Shown here: one piece after another, positions 1 through 11,754 of the stretch
Layout: the number at the start of each line of letters is the position of its first letter
How positions within the stretch are numbered: position 1 is the stretch's first letter
From: Eutreptiella sp. 'Long Island Sound 2002'
Taxonomy: Eukaryota; Euglenozoa; Euglenophyceae; Eutreptiales; Eutreptiaceae
Length of the DNA: 64,000 nucleotides
Assembly (NCBI GenBank): GCA_964036045.1
Contig: OZ038388.1
Span: forward strand, 7,854,890-7,918,889
Direction: 5' to 3'
Made by a program: the position numbers and the translations under genes
The notes under the pieces: generated by a model
What the model was told of the DNA's origin: nothing
The model's input: only the letters and a program-made list of their open reading frames with translations
The model's database searches: none

Positions 1-220
1 TGCATAACATGGTTTCAGACTCAGCTAATCTACGTGTCAGATCCGCTACCACAATCATTTGTGGGATCATCATATGACTGGACAGCTCTCAACCTTGATT
101 CCGAGAGTTTGTCTTGAGTACCATATGGTGCGCAGGCTACGCCAGCTCATCTTGGTCTGGACCAAAAAAAGAAGAAAGAAAAGAAGAAACATGCCATGTG
201 CCATGTGCCCCGCGTTGCGG

Positions 221-302
221 GGATCCACTGTATCATATGCTGGAGACGCCCACTTTCCCAAGCACAGTCTTGAGTACTCTTTGAACTTCTGGAGTCAGTC
301 CA
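221..302 (-). repeat. Short dispersed repeat, copy 1
   Basis: On the minus strand this segment aligns with 25,163-25,244. Both have a T-rich tract, then ACTGACTC, a CTCAAGAC core, CTTGG, GTGGGC, CATATGA and GATCC. Conceptual translation of both gives GKWAS followed by Y and T-x-D-P, so the pair may descend from an exon. The second copy lies directly upstream of the ART exon of gene 1. Copy 1 has a one-base insertion relative to copy 2. Confidence 0.6.
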
Positions 303-903
303 AAAAAAAAAAAAGAAGAAAGAAAAGAAGAAACAAAAGTGGTACTGAGCCTATTCTGCTGTAGAGTTCGACATCCATGAAACCTGCCATTTTCTGTTCA
401 TTTTCATGTACAGATTTCGTCCCTGCTGGCGCCTTTGAATTTCCTTCAGGGAAGGCGAACGAACAGTCGCTTCAGCGATGTACTCTCAGGGGTGTGAAGG
501 AGCTGTCACGTGCCAGCGATTGCTATCCAAAGGGGGTTGGGGTACAGTGGTGCAGTTTTTCACACGTGCTCATGGCCATTTGTTCTGCAAGGTCAACCTC
601 AGGTGGCTGCACAGGTCCAATAGTCAGTCAGGCAACAGGATCTGGTGTTTGATTTGATGTGAGCTGTGTCAGATTTTTTGCAGCAATGTACGATTATCTG
701 CCTTTGCAGCAGACCAATATTTGGAACCTCTTTGTTGTGATTGATGAGGGATAGTTCTTTGAAGTTGCATCTGTTGGATAAAAAACATGCATGTTGCATG
801 TGGCAACATGTATGTTGTGGAAAAACCCCTGTCGGAACATGGCTGAGGTTTGTTTTCAGCAGCTGTGATGTGTGTGTTTGTTCAGCATTGGAAGTCATGT
901 ATC

Positions 904-969
904 ACACAATGAAAGCATGTACGATGTGCTGTGTGAACACAATGAAAGCATGTACGATGTGCTGTGTGA
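904..969. repeat. 33-bp direct tandem duplication
   Basis: Two adjacent, almost identical 33-bp copies begin ACACAATGAAAGCATG at 904 and 937. No coding role is apparent. Confidence 0.9.
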
Positions 970-2580
970 GAATGTTGATGTATGAAACTCCGAACAGGTG
1001 ATTTTGAATGCTGATCATGGATTTTGTCCGCTGTTAGTGTTTGTAGTGGAGTGTCTTTTGTTATTTCTGTGTGTGTTGCGGGGGGCTCAGGCGATCAATG
1101 AGTACCACGGTTAACAAAGGTGCTTGGGACTGGATGCGTCTCAAAGACGACAACCCTGTGGTAAAATCAAACGCCTAGACTCACCTGTTGCAAACCCTCT
1201 GGATAGCTCGCATGGTCCCTTTGCAGCAAAGAACCGAGGTGCTCATGGCCGGTGTGGCCGGGTGGGGCCCTGTGGGGGGAACCTGGGGACCTGCCCATAT
1301 GGTCTGGGCGTATCATGAGGCCCTGGTGGTTTCTTTCCAGTCCGCTGACCCTAGAAGTACTTGATGCCCTGCTGTACGGCCCCACGCTGGATTGGGGCAC
1401 TGAGATCACATCATTCAACATGATGCGGCTGCGGTTAGCTTTGCCATACCGCGCAAATTTCAAGAATTTTAAAGCTGATTAATTCTCAGGAAGTTGTGCG
1501 TCTAAAGTTACTTGTTTCCGGAAAATAGTTTATTACGAAAAAAATTTAATTCCAGGCGGACAATCAAAAAAGAGCACATAGGAACGCGGAATTCAACAAA
1601 ATCGCAAAAAATAAATTAACTCTTTGGGTTATGTTACATATCGTTTTGTGTAAAGGTTCATGGGACCCCAAGGTTACCCTCCAACCTCTTTTCCTCCTGT
1701 TGCACCTTTTGCACCAAGTTCACCATGCAACATTTCTTCTCTGTGATTCCACATGAGACGGCTATGCAATGCTATGCCGCCCAAGGGGAACACGTGGCAG
1801 CATACAATTTTTGTCGTTGGTGTGTTACGACCGCCGTTTCTGCAGCACTGGGATTGGCTAGAGCGGAGGCACTTGCACCTGGTAAGATGGCAGCATATGC
1901 CAGCATCCATGTGAAGAGTACCGAGAAACAACAGTATTCAACCAGGGAGAAGTAAGAGATAATAACATGCAGAGAGGGGGCACCAAGAAGTAGTAGCACG
2001 CAAGCAGCAAGCACCAGGAAACAACAGCATTCATACAGAGAAGACCACGAAATCACATCATGTGACCAGGGGGCACCAGGGAATAACCACATCCAACCAG
2101 AGACCGTAGGAAGTACCATATCCCTATTTTTGTTGCAGCAACGCAAAGCCCAAAAAAAATCTCAAAAAATTTGATTACAGGCAAATATTTGAAAATTTTG
2201 ATAGCATAATTCGAAAAAATCGCAGAAAATTTATTGATTTTTGACATTGCTTTTCGCCGATTTTTCCAGTTCTTAAGATTCTTACAATTTGCACAGTATG
2301 TGACCTTGTGTCAAGAGAGCTGGCACATAACTAGGGACGAGATCCGCGCCCAAAAAGCAGTCGACAAATCAGAAGTTCCAAGGCATGGCCGTCGATGAGC
2401 GGACATAAGGGGACAACACACAAGTCGGTGGTGCGGTTGGTGTCGGGGTTGGGGAGGAGGACGAGGGTCCACCTGAGATGACGCATTAGGAGCTCAGCTG
2501 CAAAAACGCTCGGTGGCTGCGCAAGAGGCCAGAGGCTCTGCACTGTACTCCAAAAATCTGCTGGCTACAAGAGGACGTCA

Positions 2581-3300
2581 TTGAGGCCCACGAGACTGAG
2601 GCCCAGACGGACGTGGGGACAGTATGTGCATGACTCTGGAACAATTCTGAAAAATTTGGCCGGAGTGCGAAAATTCTGGAAAGGATGTTTAAAAAAAAAA
2701 CCAAGGAACATAAGAAGCGGCAAATACATCACGAAAAGAAACCGTGCAACAAGGAACCGCATAAAGAAAAGAAAGCGTACAAGTCTTCCAAGCGGAGCAA
2801 GGGGCGACGCGGATCAACCGACTCGGACTTGTCGTCATTCTGCAGCAGCAGCTATTGATAGTGACTTTGGATCTTTTGCATTTGGCAGTTCCAGCTCATC
2901 AAGCAAGTCATCCAAGTGATAAAGGGAGCGTGGTCGTCAGAAGAGTGCCAACTAGTCGGAATTTAAATAGATTGATGGCAAGCGCTACTTCAAAAACAAA
3001 AAGTACGGTGTCTAGATTGTGGTGCCCGGATTGTGGTGGCCACCACTACTGGTTCGATAAAGAGAAATTCGGCTACAACGGCCGACAAAAGTGACTTCGC
3101 AGGGTGCAAGAGGACGCCAGAGTTCAAGCCTAGTCACAGAAGACGGAGCACCACCCCTGGAGTGGCAGTGGGCCACAGCACATGACGAGTTCCCGGAGGC
3201 GCTGGTTGCAAGGTATGGGCCGATTTTCACTTGCAGAGGCCGTAGAGGATGGCACAAAGATACACGCGGCGGGTATTGTGTAAGAAGTTCGGGCATTTAG
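2581..3300 (+). pseudogene. Eroded Lys/Ser-rich coding fossil with CPDCGGHH motif
   Basis: Read across frames, this stretch keeps protein-like composition: a Lys/Arg-rich segment (about 2,690-2,800), a Ser/Asp run ending in stops (2,815-2,919), a zinc-knuckle-like W-C-P-D-C-G-G-H-H motif (near 3,018-3,045), and a second C-K-K-F-G-H-like piece near 3,280. No single frame joins them and stops interrupt each one. A basic tail plus zinc knuckles would fit a gag-like or transposase-associated protein, but I do not recognise a family. Confidence 0.25.
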
Positions 3301-4120
3301 GCCTCTCAGAAGCGGTCTGGGGGATCTCTAATAGACTTCTTAGAGCTTCAAAATCCTAGGACACTAGGATATTTGCTCACTTTTGGCTCATATTTCAAGC
3401 CGATAGCTTACTGCTAGAGTCTACTGCTCTTGGGTATACTACAAAGAGTAGAGATCTAAGTTACATTAATAGCCATACATGAATAATCACATTCCACATG
3501 CTTATAATGTGATTTAATCATGTTTGTTGACATTTTAGAAGGTTCTAATGTGTTCGAAGCTATTTAGAAGCTATTTAGAGACTTGAGAAGGCCTGTCGGG
3601 AGCGGTTACATTTGTTGTCGCCTGTCAGAGGTTTCCGACGTCATGACAAGGCCCTTGTTTAGGAGACATTCAGAACGTTGCCTTAGAAATATGGTTTTAT
3701 TGCCTTTTTGATAAGATATTTTTGGTACATGAATTTGTATATTTATTTCTTGTCGTTTAGGCATGTGAGCCCGTATTTCTAGACCGGCCAGTCGGTCTAG
3801 TTCCAGTGTCATGATTTCGCCTTCTTCGTGCTTTACAATGTGCTTATTGCCGAAAGAAGGGAGTCTTGAGGAGCTAGGGCCAAGGAGATATTCAACACGA
3901 ACTTGAAACCCAAGACAACGATTTTGATGAGTCACAATTACAGTCCCCAAGCCAAGCACATTACAGTCCAGAAATATGAAGTTCGAGCGCGTGCAGCAGG
4001 ATGACGACGACGACCACGTCCGGAAGGCGAGCGCGGGGCTGTGCCAATGTAAAGCTTTTCCACAATGGGTCCTAGCCATGACTTGCTATGACTACAAGTT
4101 CAGAAAAGGTATGAAAACCT
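3301..4120. other. No gene recognised
   Basis: AT-rich sequence without recognised coding or repeat structure. A GAC triplet run at about 4,001-4,014 produces an Asp tract in one frame, which I take as low complexity. Confidence 0.4.
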
Positions 4121-4426
4121 TTGGAATTCGTCAATACGAAGCTCGACGCGCTTCCGGCGTCCTTCGGGCAACTACGAGCGATGCAAGAGTCTCAAAAAGA
4201 GTTCGAAATTGCGTGGAGAAAGCTTCTTTCTATGAATTTGAACAAGACTTTGAAGGATTTCAAGTTAACAATAAGTTTCAAGACTTTGGTGAACTTGGAG
4301 AACACAAGGCGCTTTGCTAAGCTTGTAGCAACAACCACGACGACTTCTAAGACGACGCGCTGCGAGAGCGCTGCGAGTGAGCTTCCAAAGGTGTGCTTGA
4401 GGTGCTTTGAGGCCTGCGGCCATTGA
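4121..4426 (+). CDS. Unrecognised open stretch, possibly an exon
   Basis: An open plus-strand stretch of about 100 codons begins at a TTG, not an ATG. Its composition looks coding: it is rich in Leu, Lys, Phe and Glu, with a helical MQESQKEFEIAWRKLL-type segment and a Thr run. If it is an exon its 5' border is unclear; an AAG|GTATGA donor-like site lies just upstream at about 4,108. No domain is recognised. A chance open frame in low-GC sequence is equally possible. Confidence 0.2.
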   Translation: MEFVNTKLDALPASFGQLRAMQESQKEFEIAWRKLLSMNLNKTLKDFKLTISFKTLVNLENTRRFAKLVATTTTTSKTTRCESAASELPKVCLRCFEACGH

Positions 4427-5560
4427 TTGTGTTGCTTTTGTTTGCCACAGTTTGCATACTTGTTGGGATGCTTACCAAAGCTTTGCTTCTCCTTGCTTAC
4501 CGCCCCACGCTAGCGGCCCTATGTCACAAATGGTGTATGTTGGTGACCCATATCCACAAAAAAGCTGCCTTCTCCAACTTGACAAACTTACAGTCTTGAG
4601 CCTACAGTCGGGGCATGTTCAAAATCTTTTTCTCCGAGCGGTTTAGCAAGAAAATAGCAATCAAGTGAAGCGGGAGAATTCCAAAAACTAGCAAACAGGG
4701 GAAGCAATCACTGAACTTCAACAATGTTGTCAGATAACATACTTGTACAATGCAAAATCAACCTCTTTGGGTCGCGTCTGCTCTCTCACTCTTGATGTCA
4801 TCCAAGTCTCCCCTTGGCAATCGAAAATCATCGGGGACCAATGTCTGTCATTATTTCAATAGTGTATTCATTCATGGCAATGAAAACGTGGTCACGCCGA
4901 CAAAGATTCACACAGATATGCGAAGGTATGGTTTGCCTGGTACGTCGTCTCCAACAACACAGCCAAGAAATCCTCATGTCCGTGTCTCTACATCAACAAT
5001 GAGCGCCAATGGTCTCATGTTGCTCGTTCTACGTCTTTTCACGACGTTTGCCTTTCTTAACCTCCAATCCACTGATGTCTTTTGAAAAATGAGGAGCGCA
5101 TGCTATCATGCATTACCTTGTCTTTCATGAAACAAATCGTTGGGCAAATCAAAAGAAAATCAATAACAAAGCCTTTAGTCGCTTCAATGTGTCATCGAAT
5201 GCTCTCACAAACAACATGAACCTTTCGTTTCCATCTCTCAGCACTGATTTTTCCAAAATTTTTGCCTCCTCGAATGTAATCGTCTAAAGTGGTAACCAAA
5301 ACAATCATGACACAAAAATTAAGATCAAAACCAATCTAGAATGCTTGACAAAGACAACAAAGACAACCGCCACACAAAAGCGGTCCTAAAATCATCCCAA
5401 AGCAGGTGCACTCTCTTGAGCGCTTTGGTGTAACTGTTATTTGTAACAACCAAAGTAACTACATGAATTGTAACCCCGTTGACGCCATCTGCAGGATGCG
5501 CGTTGTGGCCGATGTGGAGGGCTGAAACTATGGCTAGCCCATGATAGCTTAAAAGCGATT
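4427..5560. other. No gene recognised
   Basis: Moderately AT-rich sequence. A stretch around 4,870-5,080 translates into protein-like text in the plus direction (FAWYVVSNNTAKKS-like) but is cut by stops; an eroded transposase is possible but I cannot name a family. Confidence 0.3.
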
Positions 5561-5564
5561 CCTT

Positions 5565-5690
5565 GAGGCCATTGAGGATTCCTCTAGGCTGTTGAGATTT
5601 CCTCTAAGCCGTTGACGATTCCTCTAGGCCGTTGAGCATTCTTCTAGGCCATTAAGGATTCCTCTAGGCCAATGAATATTCTTCTTTCTG
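5565..5690. repeat. Minisatellite of about 23 bp, six units
   Basis: Variants of ATTCCTCTAGGCCGTTGAG repeat about six times with single-base differences. No coding role is apparent. Confidence 0.85.
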
Positions 5691-6900
5691 CATACCTTAA
5701 TGTAATTCAAATTGTTGGATGAAGAGAAGAATTTCTTTTCGAAATTGAAATTTCTTTAGTGGTCTCCTAAAGCAAATGAGCCCATGAACAAATTTCATCT
5801 GCCTAGAAAAAATTGAAGCTTGGCAAATGAAAAAAACCACAACCAACGAACCTCCGTTGCCTTAAAATCCAAAAATTACAGTTCTTTAAAACAAGTGGAC
5901 TTTTGCTGGAGTTTTGCATGTGGGCAAGTGAACTTTGCGAACCACCGCAAACCTATTGTTCTTGTTTTCCTTTCTTGTAAACGAATTCGGACCATGCTGC
6001 TACTGATGAAATACATGGCTTACCCACCACCCCAGAAAGGGTTGAAAGCCTGGACTGAGAAAACCGCAGCTTTGTTATCTCTTCTGATATAGAGTTTGTA
6101 AATTAAATGGTACTTCCCATTGCGACATCGCATGCGTCCCTTACAGATCAGTTCGCCTTTGCCCTCTGCAAACAATCCATCACATATAATTGAGTTTTGC
6201 ACCCTCCAACGCCAAATGTGTCTTTCCATAGATACCTGTAACCAAATACTCCGCAATGGAGAGCTTGAATTAGATTTTTTGCCTTTGGTATATGTATATC
6301 TATACCGTGTCTATCTATACCGTGTTTACTACACTAGTTTGTCCGCATCCGCCACTATAGTGCAGCAACATTGGAACATACTCTTTGAAATTTTGGTGCC
6401 CCACTTTTGTTGTCCAACCAAATAAGGGCAAGAGTGTTGTTTGGCGTGTGTGTGTATGCTTGTATGTGTCTGTATGTGTGCGGCTGCTAGAAGTAAAACG
6501 ACTCCGAGAACTTGTAGACAGGTGCTGCCTGCTCTATCCTCTGTACCGCAGAAAGGTGCCTTTTGGTGTTCAACATGCCTGTCTTGTTTGATGATCCAAC
6601 TGACGAAGATTCCGGCATTCAAAACCTCTGTGGTTGCGTGCCTCGGTAGGCTGTCCGCTTACATGGAAGTATGTGGAGGATTTGGGGTCATAGTTGCGGG
6701 GGTTCCTTGGTAGAAAAGCGGGGCCTTTATGGTACACATTTGGTTTTTTTGTTACGAATTGGGAGGTTTCCTGGTCCGAAATAGGAGGTTGTATGTGTAT
6801 TTGCGTGTGTGTCAAAGAGGCCAGGTTTCACCATTTTTATTAGGTTTCCCGGTTGAGCCTATATGGCCGCACTGGCGTCCTCAGGTGTCAAAGGGGCGGC
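5691..6900. other. No gene recognised
   Basis: AT-rich filler with a short TATACCGTGTCTA duplication near 6,300 and a TGTGTGTATG-rich microsatellite-like patch near 6,446-6,480. No gene or RNA is recognised. Confidence 0.4.
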
Positions 6901-6909
6901 TGGGGGGCG

Positions 6910-7205
6910 GGGATGTTTGGCATGACGCCATGGCGTGATGATCTCGTCTACAGCTGGCTGCGTCTACTGGACGATCGCCATTCTCTACCGTTTCCTTGGA
7001 CCCTTTTCCTCTATAGGCGGTGGTGCCCATGGGCTTCTCACCACCTTGTGACCTTCCTCTTCTTCTATGCCCTAACTGTCCCCCTCCTTTGCCCTTTCCT
7101 TTCCCTTGGCCTTACCCTCTGTAGGCCGGGGTGCCCCTCGGCCTCACACCACTCCTTCCCTTGCCATTCCTTTGGTTGGTTGTGCCAACGGAGCCCCCGG
7201 ACCTG
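6910..7205 (+). repeat. Dispersed repeat family A, copy 1
   Basis: This segment shares a layout with copies near 13,443, 23,289, 33,020 and 42,013: a G-rich start, TTGGCA(T/C)G followed by a GCC-ATGG-like core, a G(G/C)CGCCTA(T/C)TGGCC-like core, a pyrimidine-rich middle, and GTGCCAACGGAGCCCC. This copy is the most diverged and the longest, with a second partial unit at about 7,110-7,205. All five copies have the same orientation. No protein is encoded; it behaves like a non-autonomous element. Confidence 0.7.
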
Positions 7206-8870
7206 GCCCAATTCACTTCTCTTGCGACGACTACGTAGAAGAAAGCAAATGCCTTCGCCGTTGGCCAAGTGCGTCCAAGCGGCCATCCCAAGCCGACGCT
7301 GGGGTACCTCTCCGCAACGGCGGTGGGTGGGCCCTAGGATGGCCACTTGCGGGGTCGTTTCCCCAACGGAGGCACATAACAACCTTTCGCCTCCAAGTTC
7401 CTCTGCTCAAACCTTCTTTTGGCGAGCGCAAAACAGCGCAAAACCCTCTCCTTCATCCCTTTGCTGCCCGTGTTGTGTCCCCTTGGCCACCCATGGCGCG
7501 CGCGGGTGTGTTTTGTGACGGGTGTGGTCCGTTGTTGGGTAGCAGTGGGCGGCTCCATGCCACGGTGGGTGTTGGGCGGTGCAATGATGAGCGGAGAAGG
7601 GCCGGTGCTGCGCGACCGGATGGCTGTTGTGGTGTGTGTGTGGGGGCGCGGGGGAGTAAGATGTAGCGGGTGCTGTGGGGTGGGCCACTTGCCGTCGTTG
7701 GCCGCCCACTCATTGACGCGACTCCCCGGACCACCTCCACATAGGAACGATTTGTTGCTCGGTTGACGGTGTTATCCCGTTTTTGTTGGAGGTATGATGG
7801 GCCCCTTGCTGGCCGCCTTATCCTGGCTTGGTCCGGGCGCTTGACAATATGATGCGTCTCCTTTCTAGTTGAGTGGCTATGTGAGAGAAGGTGTCTTTCC
7901 CCTTTTACCTGCTCGCTTCTGAGTGCTGGCACGTTGGGACTTACTGCCGTGGTCACTTCCTTGAGAGCGCGGCCCCTGGCGGGCTTGCGTTGCCACAACG
8001 GGCATCTCGCTGAGGCCCTATTGGACCCCCCGAGAAGAATTGGGTGCACGTGTTGACTTCATTGGGCTTGAGCGGTTGGTATTGGTCACCACCCTGCCTG
8101 TAAAAGTGCGGAGGTTGCCTTCCCCCTGCCTAGTGTTTAGCCTTGGCCCCTACTTCACCAGCGAGAAAGCTCGCTGCGCGTTGTGATAGGCGTGGCGCAT
8201 CCAATGGAGACTGCGGCGCTGTTTCCATTGGGCGGGGGGGTCCAGAGGCCCGTCCACGGCCGTACCTCGGACCGCATCGTTGTGCCTTGTTGCTGTATCA
8301 CCGGGGGCCTCGAATCCCCAGTGTCAGTCTTGGGGCTTGGAGCATCTTCTCCTCCCCAGCTCAGCTGCGATGATGGTGTGACACTCTCCTTTCCATCAGG
8401 CTTTTTGCTTGTTTTTTTGCTCTTTTTTCTTTTCCTGGCGCAAGGTTGCCCGTCCCTTGGATTCCTGCGTCGATTGGCGCCCGGTCTCGGTCACTCTTGC
8501 TTCCAAGGCTAAGCCATTCCGTGGTGCGTTCCGGGTCGCGCCTTTGTGCTTGGCACTGCGCTGAACAAATTGCACCCCGTCACCTTGACGCCATCGGAAC
8601 TTTGGGACCGAGGGCTTCCATGACCTTTTGTCACCCGCGGCTGGGGCTTGTCCACGTCTCCCATGGCTTCCAGCTTCTACTCCTTGTACGGCCGGATGCG
8701 TACTATGAAAAGGAGGGGCCAGTAATTTGTTTGGGAAGTATAGTACAATTTCCTGTCGGGTCGGGTTTTGTGGGTACATGCGGGGTTTTTATTGGGGGAA
8801 AAAATGGCTTTTCGTGGCGGATAACGTGGGCTTGTTGGTCCCACCCCCCTTGTGAAAGCTACGCCAAAGT
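7206..8870. other. No gene recognised
   Basis: GC-rich sequence with long open frames on both strands. These arise from the base composition: no frame holds a recognisable domain or convincing splice pair. Confidence 0.35.
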
Positions 8871-8871
8871 C

Positions 8872-8923
8872 CCAAATTACTACGGTCCATACGCCTACTG
8901 CAGCTTGGACACGGGCATAGCTT
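8872..8923 (+). repeat. 51-bp hairpin-bearing direct repeat, left copy
   Basis: Nearly the same sequence occurs at 11,700-11,751 in the same orientation: CAAATTA, TACGGTCC, TACGCCTACTG, AGCTTGGACA, GGGC, TAGCTT. The two copies bracket the broken pogo-type transposase. Each contains a TACGCC/GGCGTA-type inverted repeat (imperfect in this copy) able to form a small stem-loop. Confidence 0.8.
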
Positions 8924-9498
8924 GCGCACGACATATACAACTACCGACACACACGCAAATGAGCGAATAATATGAGTGCACCCCAACCTCCACCCATGTT
9001 CCCAAAAGCATGCAAACACAAGAAGCTGTTTGAAACATGAAAATTCAGGTTCACACCCATGTTCTCACAAGCAATGAAGCATGAGAAGCCTACAAATGTT
9101 CTGCTTGGAAACCCTTCTTGCGATGATACACCATGCGGAACAATTGCACATGTTCGCCACCTGAAGATGCCGTTGAAGATGCCTTTGCCCGAGGTTTAGG
9201 AGCTGGTTTGGGCTCGGGCAACTTCAAATTCTTGGGAATGAAATTGCCTCGCATGTGGTCTCTTTTAAAATACAACTTCGCATCAAAGACATGGGCCATT
9301 CCCACACACCTCGGGTAGTCTTAGCCCAAACAACTTCAGTGGGAGCATGATCGGAGTCACTAGAATTATCATCCGAAGAAGAGGACTCTTCAATGCAATC
9401 ATCCTCATCGGTATCCGTCCCGGAATCAGAATCAGAATCAGAACTTGAATCGGAATCAGAATCACCAAAATAGGTCAAATCCTCAAGCTCCGACAACT

Positions 9499-10277
9499 TC
9501 ATCCCTTTGGGGAAGTAGGCCGCACGGCATGCTGCCTTAATATTATTCTCGGTGATTGCATTAAATGCCCCCAAAACCCACGTGGCGGTCTCTTTCCGCG
9601 AAGGGACGGGGACGGGCCACGTTTCCTTTTTCCCCCCATCAATTTATCCTCTACCCACTCCGCATAGCTCTCTTCCAAAGACGATTTGAATGCCCCATTG
9701 ACCATCTTTTTATCACATGCTTGAATGTACGGTGTACAATTTGGGGCAGTGATGTAATACCACAATTTGGCATTCCCAAAAGCAAAGGCAACAGATGCAT
9801 GCATGTGGGCCGGGGCCCCATCAGCCGTAAAAGCACATTGCTCACCCTCTTGCAAAAAGATAGCATCTCGCAAAATCTCCTTAACATTAAATAGCATGGC
9901 AGCCTCATTGGTCTTGCCTTTTTTGGTGACCGTTTGCACCATGCGCCGCATCTTCCGGTTCAAACCGGTGACTTCTTTTTTGAGTTTACCCTGGGGTTCA
10001 CCCATCCAAATTAACACGGGTTTTAGCTTCACCACCCGTCCAAATTTGATGCACGGGTCGCCGTCCTCATCATTCCGGTGTTCCAACAGAACCGCGAAGT
10101 GCAAGAAGGCGGTGATGCTGTTCTTGTGGCGGCCGTTGATGCGCACCACAACCCGGTTGGCGGACTTGTCATCCAAACACTTGCCCGCAACCGGCTCCAA
10201 TGAGACTTAATTCTCGTCACCGTTGGCCAACCAATGCACCTTCTTCGTCCGAACGGCCCGATGCAAAACTGCACGGT
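9499..10277 (-). pseudogene. pogo transposase, DDE catalytic exon
   Basis: The acceptor TTTGCTGCAG ends at about 10,278. Translation runs HRAVRTKKVHWLANGDEN, meets an in-frame TAA (10,207-10,209), then continues VSLEPVAGKC, VVVRINGRHKN, TADGAPAH and TPYIQACDKKMVN. The two later aspartates are about 36 residues apart, as expected for pogo/Tc1-type catalytic triads. The first ATG-free open run starts at TTG 10,200. The element is inactive as it stands. Confidence 0.8.
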
Positions 10278-10290
10278 ACCTGCAGCAAAG

Positions 10291-10535
10291 GTTGGCAAGC
10301 ATCAGACTAAAAAAAAAAAATTCTTGGTGCACCAGCAGGGGACCAGGGGTGTTGAAATTGGCAACTCAGGACCCATGGCAAGCATCAGACTAAATAAAAT
10401 TTGCTGGTGCACCAGCAGGGGACCAGGGGTGCCAAAATTGGGAACTCAGGACCTATGGCAAGCACCAAACTAAAAAAAAAATTTGCTGGTGCACCAGTAG
10501 GGGACCAGGGGTGCTGAAATTGGCAAATCAGGATG
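10291..10535. repeat. Three tandem repeats of about 80 bp inside the pogo intron
   Basis: Each unit starts GGCAAGCA(T/C)CA, carries an A-rich run, then GGTGCACCAG and GGGGACCAGGGGTG. Units begin at about 10,291, 10,377 and 10,457. The GGTGCACC core is palindromic. The array lies between the helix-turn-helix exon and the DDE exon. Confidence 0.9.
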
Positions 10536-10558
10536 TGAAGTAGTGAGGAAAAATACCT

Positions 10559-11210
10559 TCATGTTAGCGGAAAGACATGATCTTCACTTGCCCGGCGGTA
10601 AGAACTCACCCTCCGGGCAGAAATCCTTGGCCTCCGGCGGAACATGGCCCACCAATCCTCCAATTGCGATGCCGTGAGTGCACGGATGGTGGCACTCACT
10701 TCCTTCGCCTTCTTGATCATCATCTTCTTGGTCACCAAAATTTGGCGATTCCGACGGCGGATTAGCCATCGGAGAAGGATGCCCTCGGTTTCATGGTACC
10801 GAGAGCGTTTCCCGGGGTGGAGTGTCTTCCGGTGCCCACCCTTCATGTGGGCCAACTTCTTCAACTCGTCCTCTTGCTCCTGCCATTCCCCGATGTTCTT
10901 GGGGGACTTCAAATGATATTTTTTGGCTGCACGGCGCAGCCCATGTTGCTTGGCGTAGTTGATGATCTCCACTTTTTCGTGCGCACTTCGAAAACGATGA
11001 AGGGGGTCGCCTGCGACCTCCGTCCTCGTGCGGCGCCGTTTGGACTTCACATTTGTGCAGTCCACGGAAACGGCCGTGGATGCAGAGGTGCTAGTGGCCT
11101 CCACACACCGGTACTTGGTGGGGGGCTCACTATCATCCTCATCATCAGAGCGGGGGCGCATGAAGAAGTCCTTCATTGTGAGCTGCCCCGCTGCAGCAGC
11201 CCGGGGGGGG
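10559..11210 (-). pseudogene. pogo transposase, helix-turn-helix exon
   Basis: The two-part DNA-binding region is well preserved: a Psq-like helix-turn-helix with HEKVEIINYAKQ and AAKKYHL, then a CENP-B-type second half with EGILLRWLIRRR and SQLEDWWAMFRRRPRISARR. A consensus donor AGG|GTGAGT lies at about 10,610, but the frame stays open to TGA at 10,559. The family pattern suggests the reading may once have run further, to a GTATTT donor-like site just past this stop. Confidence 0.75.
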
Positions 11211-11699
11211 GACCTTTGTGGTGTGCCTTGGCCTTGGACAAGGTTGCGCAACCACCTCTGGTTCAGCCGGAACTTCAGCAACCGGCGAAGGTGGTGGTGG
11301 TGAGGTAGGCTCCGGGGAAGGGGACGGGGACTCAATGAAGAACTCAGTTTTTTGAAGGGGGGCACAGGGGTGTGTCACCACCTGCCCAGCCTTCATGTAC
11401 TCCAACACCGCAAACTGGTCCCCCTTCTCCGATGGTCCCTTCATTGTGGCATCCACACGCTCACCGGTGGAACGTGTGAAAATAACCGGGCGTCCAGGTT
11501 CAAAAAGAGAAGATTGCATGGTGAGCTAGTGCAAGAAGGGGGAATATAATGCACAATTACCCCCAAAATCAGAGTTATGTGGGTTCAAGTGGGCAAACAC
11601 TCACAACAAATGTGTACATGACCCTATGTACCTGGCAAATTCATCAAACCCATGTCTTATGTGGTTGCACTAAATTTGGTACCAAATTAAAATTAGGTA

Positions 11700-11751
11700 C
11701 CAAATTAATACGGTCCCTACGCCTACTGTAGCTTGGACAAGGGCGTAGCTT
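11700..11751 (+). repeat. 51-bp hairpin-bearing direct repeat, right copy
   Basis: Right-hand partner of 8,872-8,923. Here the inverted repeat CTACGCC...GGCGTAG is perfect. A G run and a GTACATTGGGG motif follow directly. Confidence 0.8.
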
Positions 11752-11754
11752 ATA

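Larger units (their letters stand above)
1..2570. other. Gene-poor region
   Basis: I see no recognisable gene here. The stretch carries A-rich tracts (near 165-190 and 301-333), a short dispersed repeat, a 33-bp duplication and AT-rich filler (about 1,500-1,660 and 2,140-2,300). An open stretch at 1,252-1,482 on the plus strand has fairly protein-like composition but matches nothing I know and has no supporting splice sites. Confidence 0.5.
9224..11519 (-). pseudogene. Broken pogo-type (CENP-B/DDE) transposase
   Basis: The reading starts at ATG 11,519. Part 1 (about 11,519-11,210) is a Tudor/SH3-like N-terminal segment (IFTRSTGERVDAT, then LEYM) followed by a Pro/Ser-rich linker. After a frame change comes a CENP-B/pogo-type helix-turn-helix (about 11,030-10,610; KVEIINYAKQHGLRRAAKKY). 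An intron follows, then the DDE core (10,277 to about 9,600) with G-D-E-N, T-A-D-G-A-P-A-H (Asp codon near 9,822) and Q-A-C-D-K-K (Asp near 9,714), and an acidic Asp/Ser/Glu tail (9,574-9,224). Damage: a nine-C run (11,203-11,211) shifts the frame, TAA at 10,207-10,209 interrupts the DDE core just after its first Asp-Glu, and a second frameshift lies near 9,600. The family normally encodes one continuous transposase that cuts and pastes its own element. Confidence 0.85.

Noticed and set aside
7453-8049. Minus-strand protein gene of about 200 codons
   Set aside because: No ATG-supported start, no domain, overlapping open frames on both strands in GC-rich sequence.
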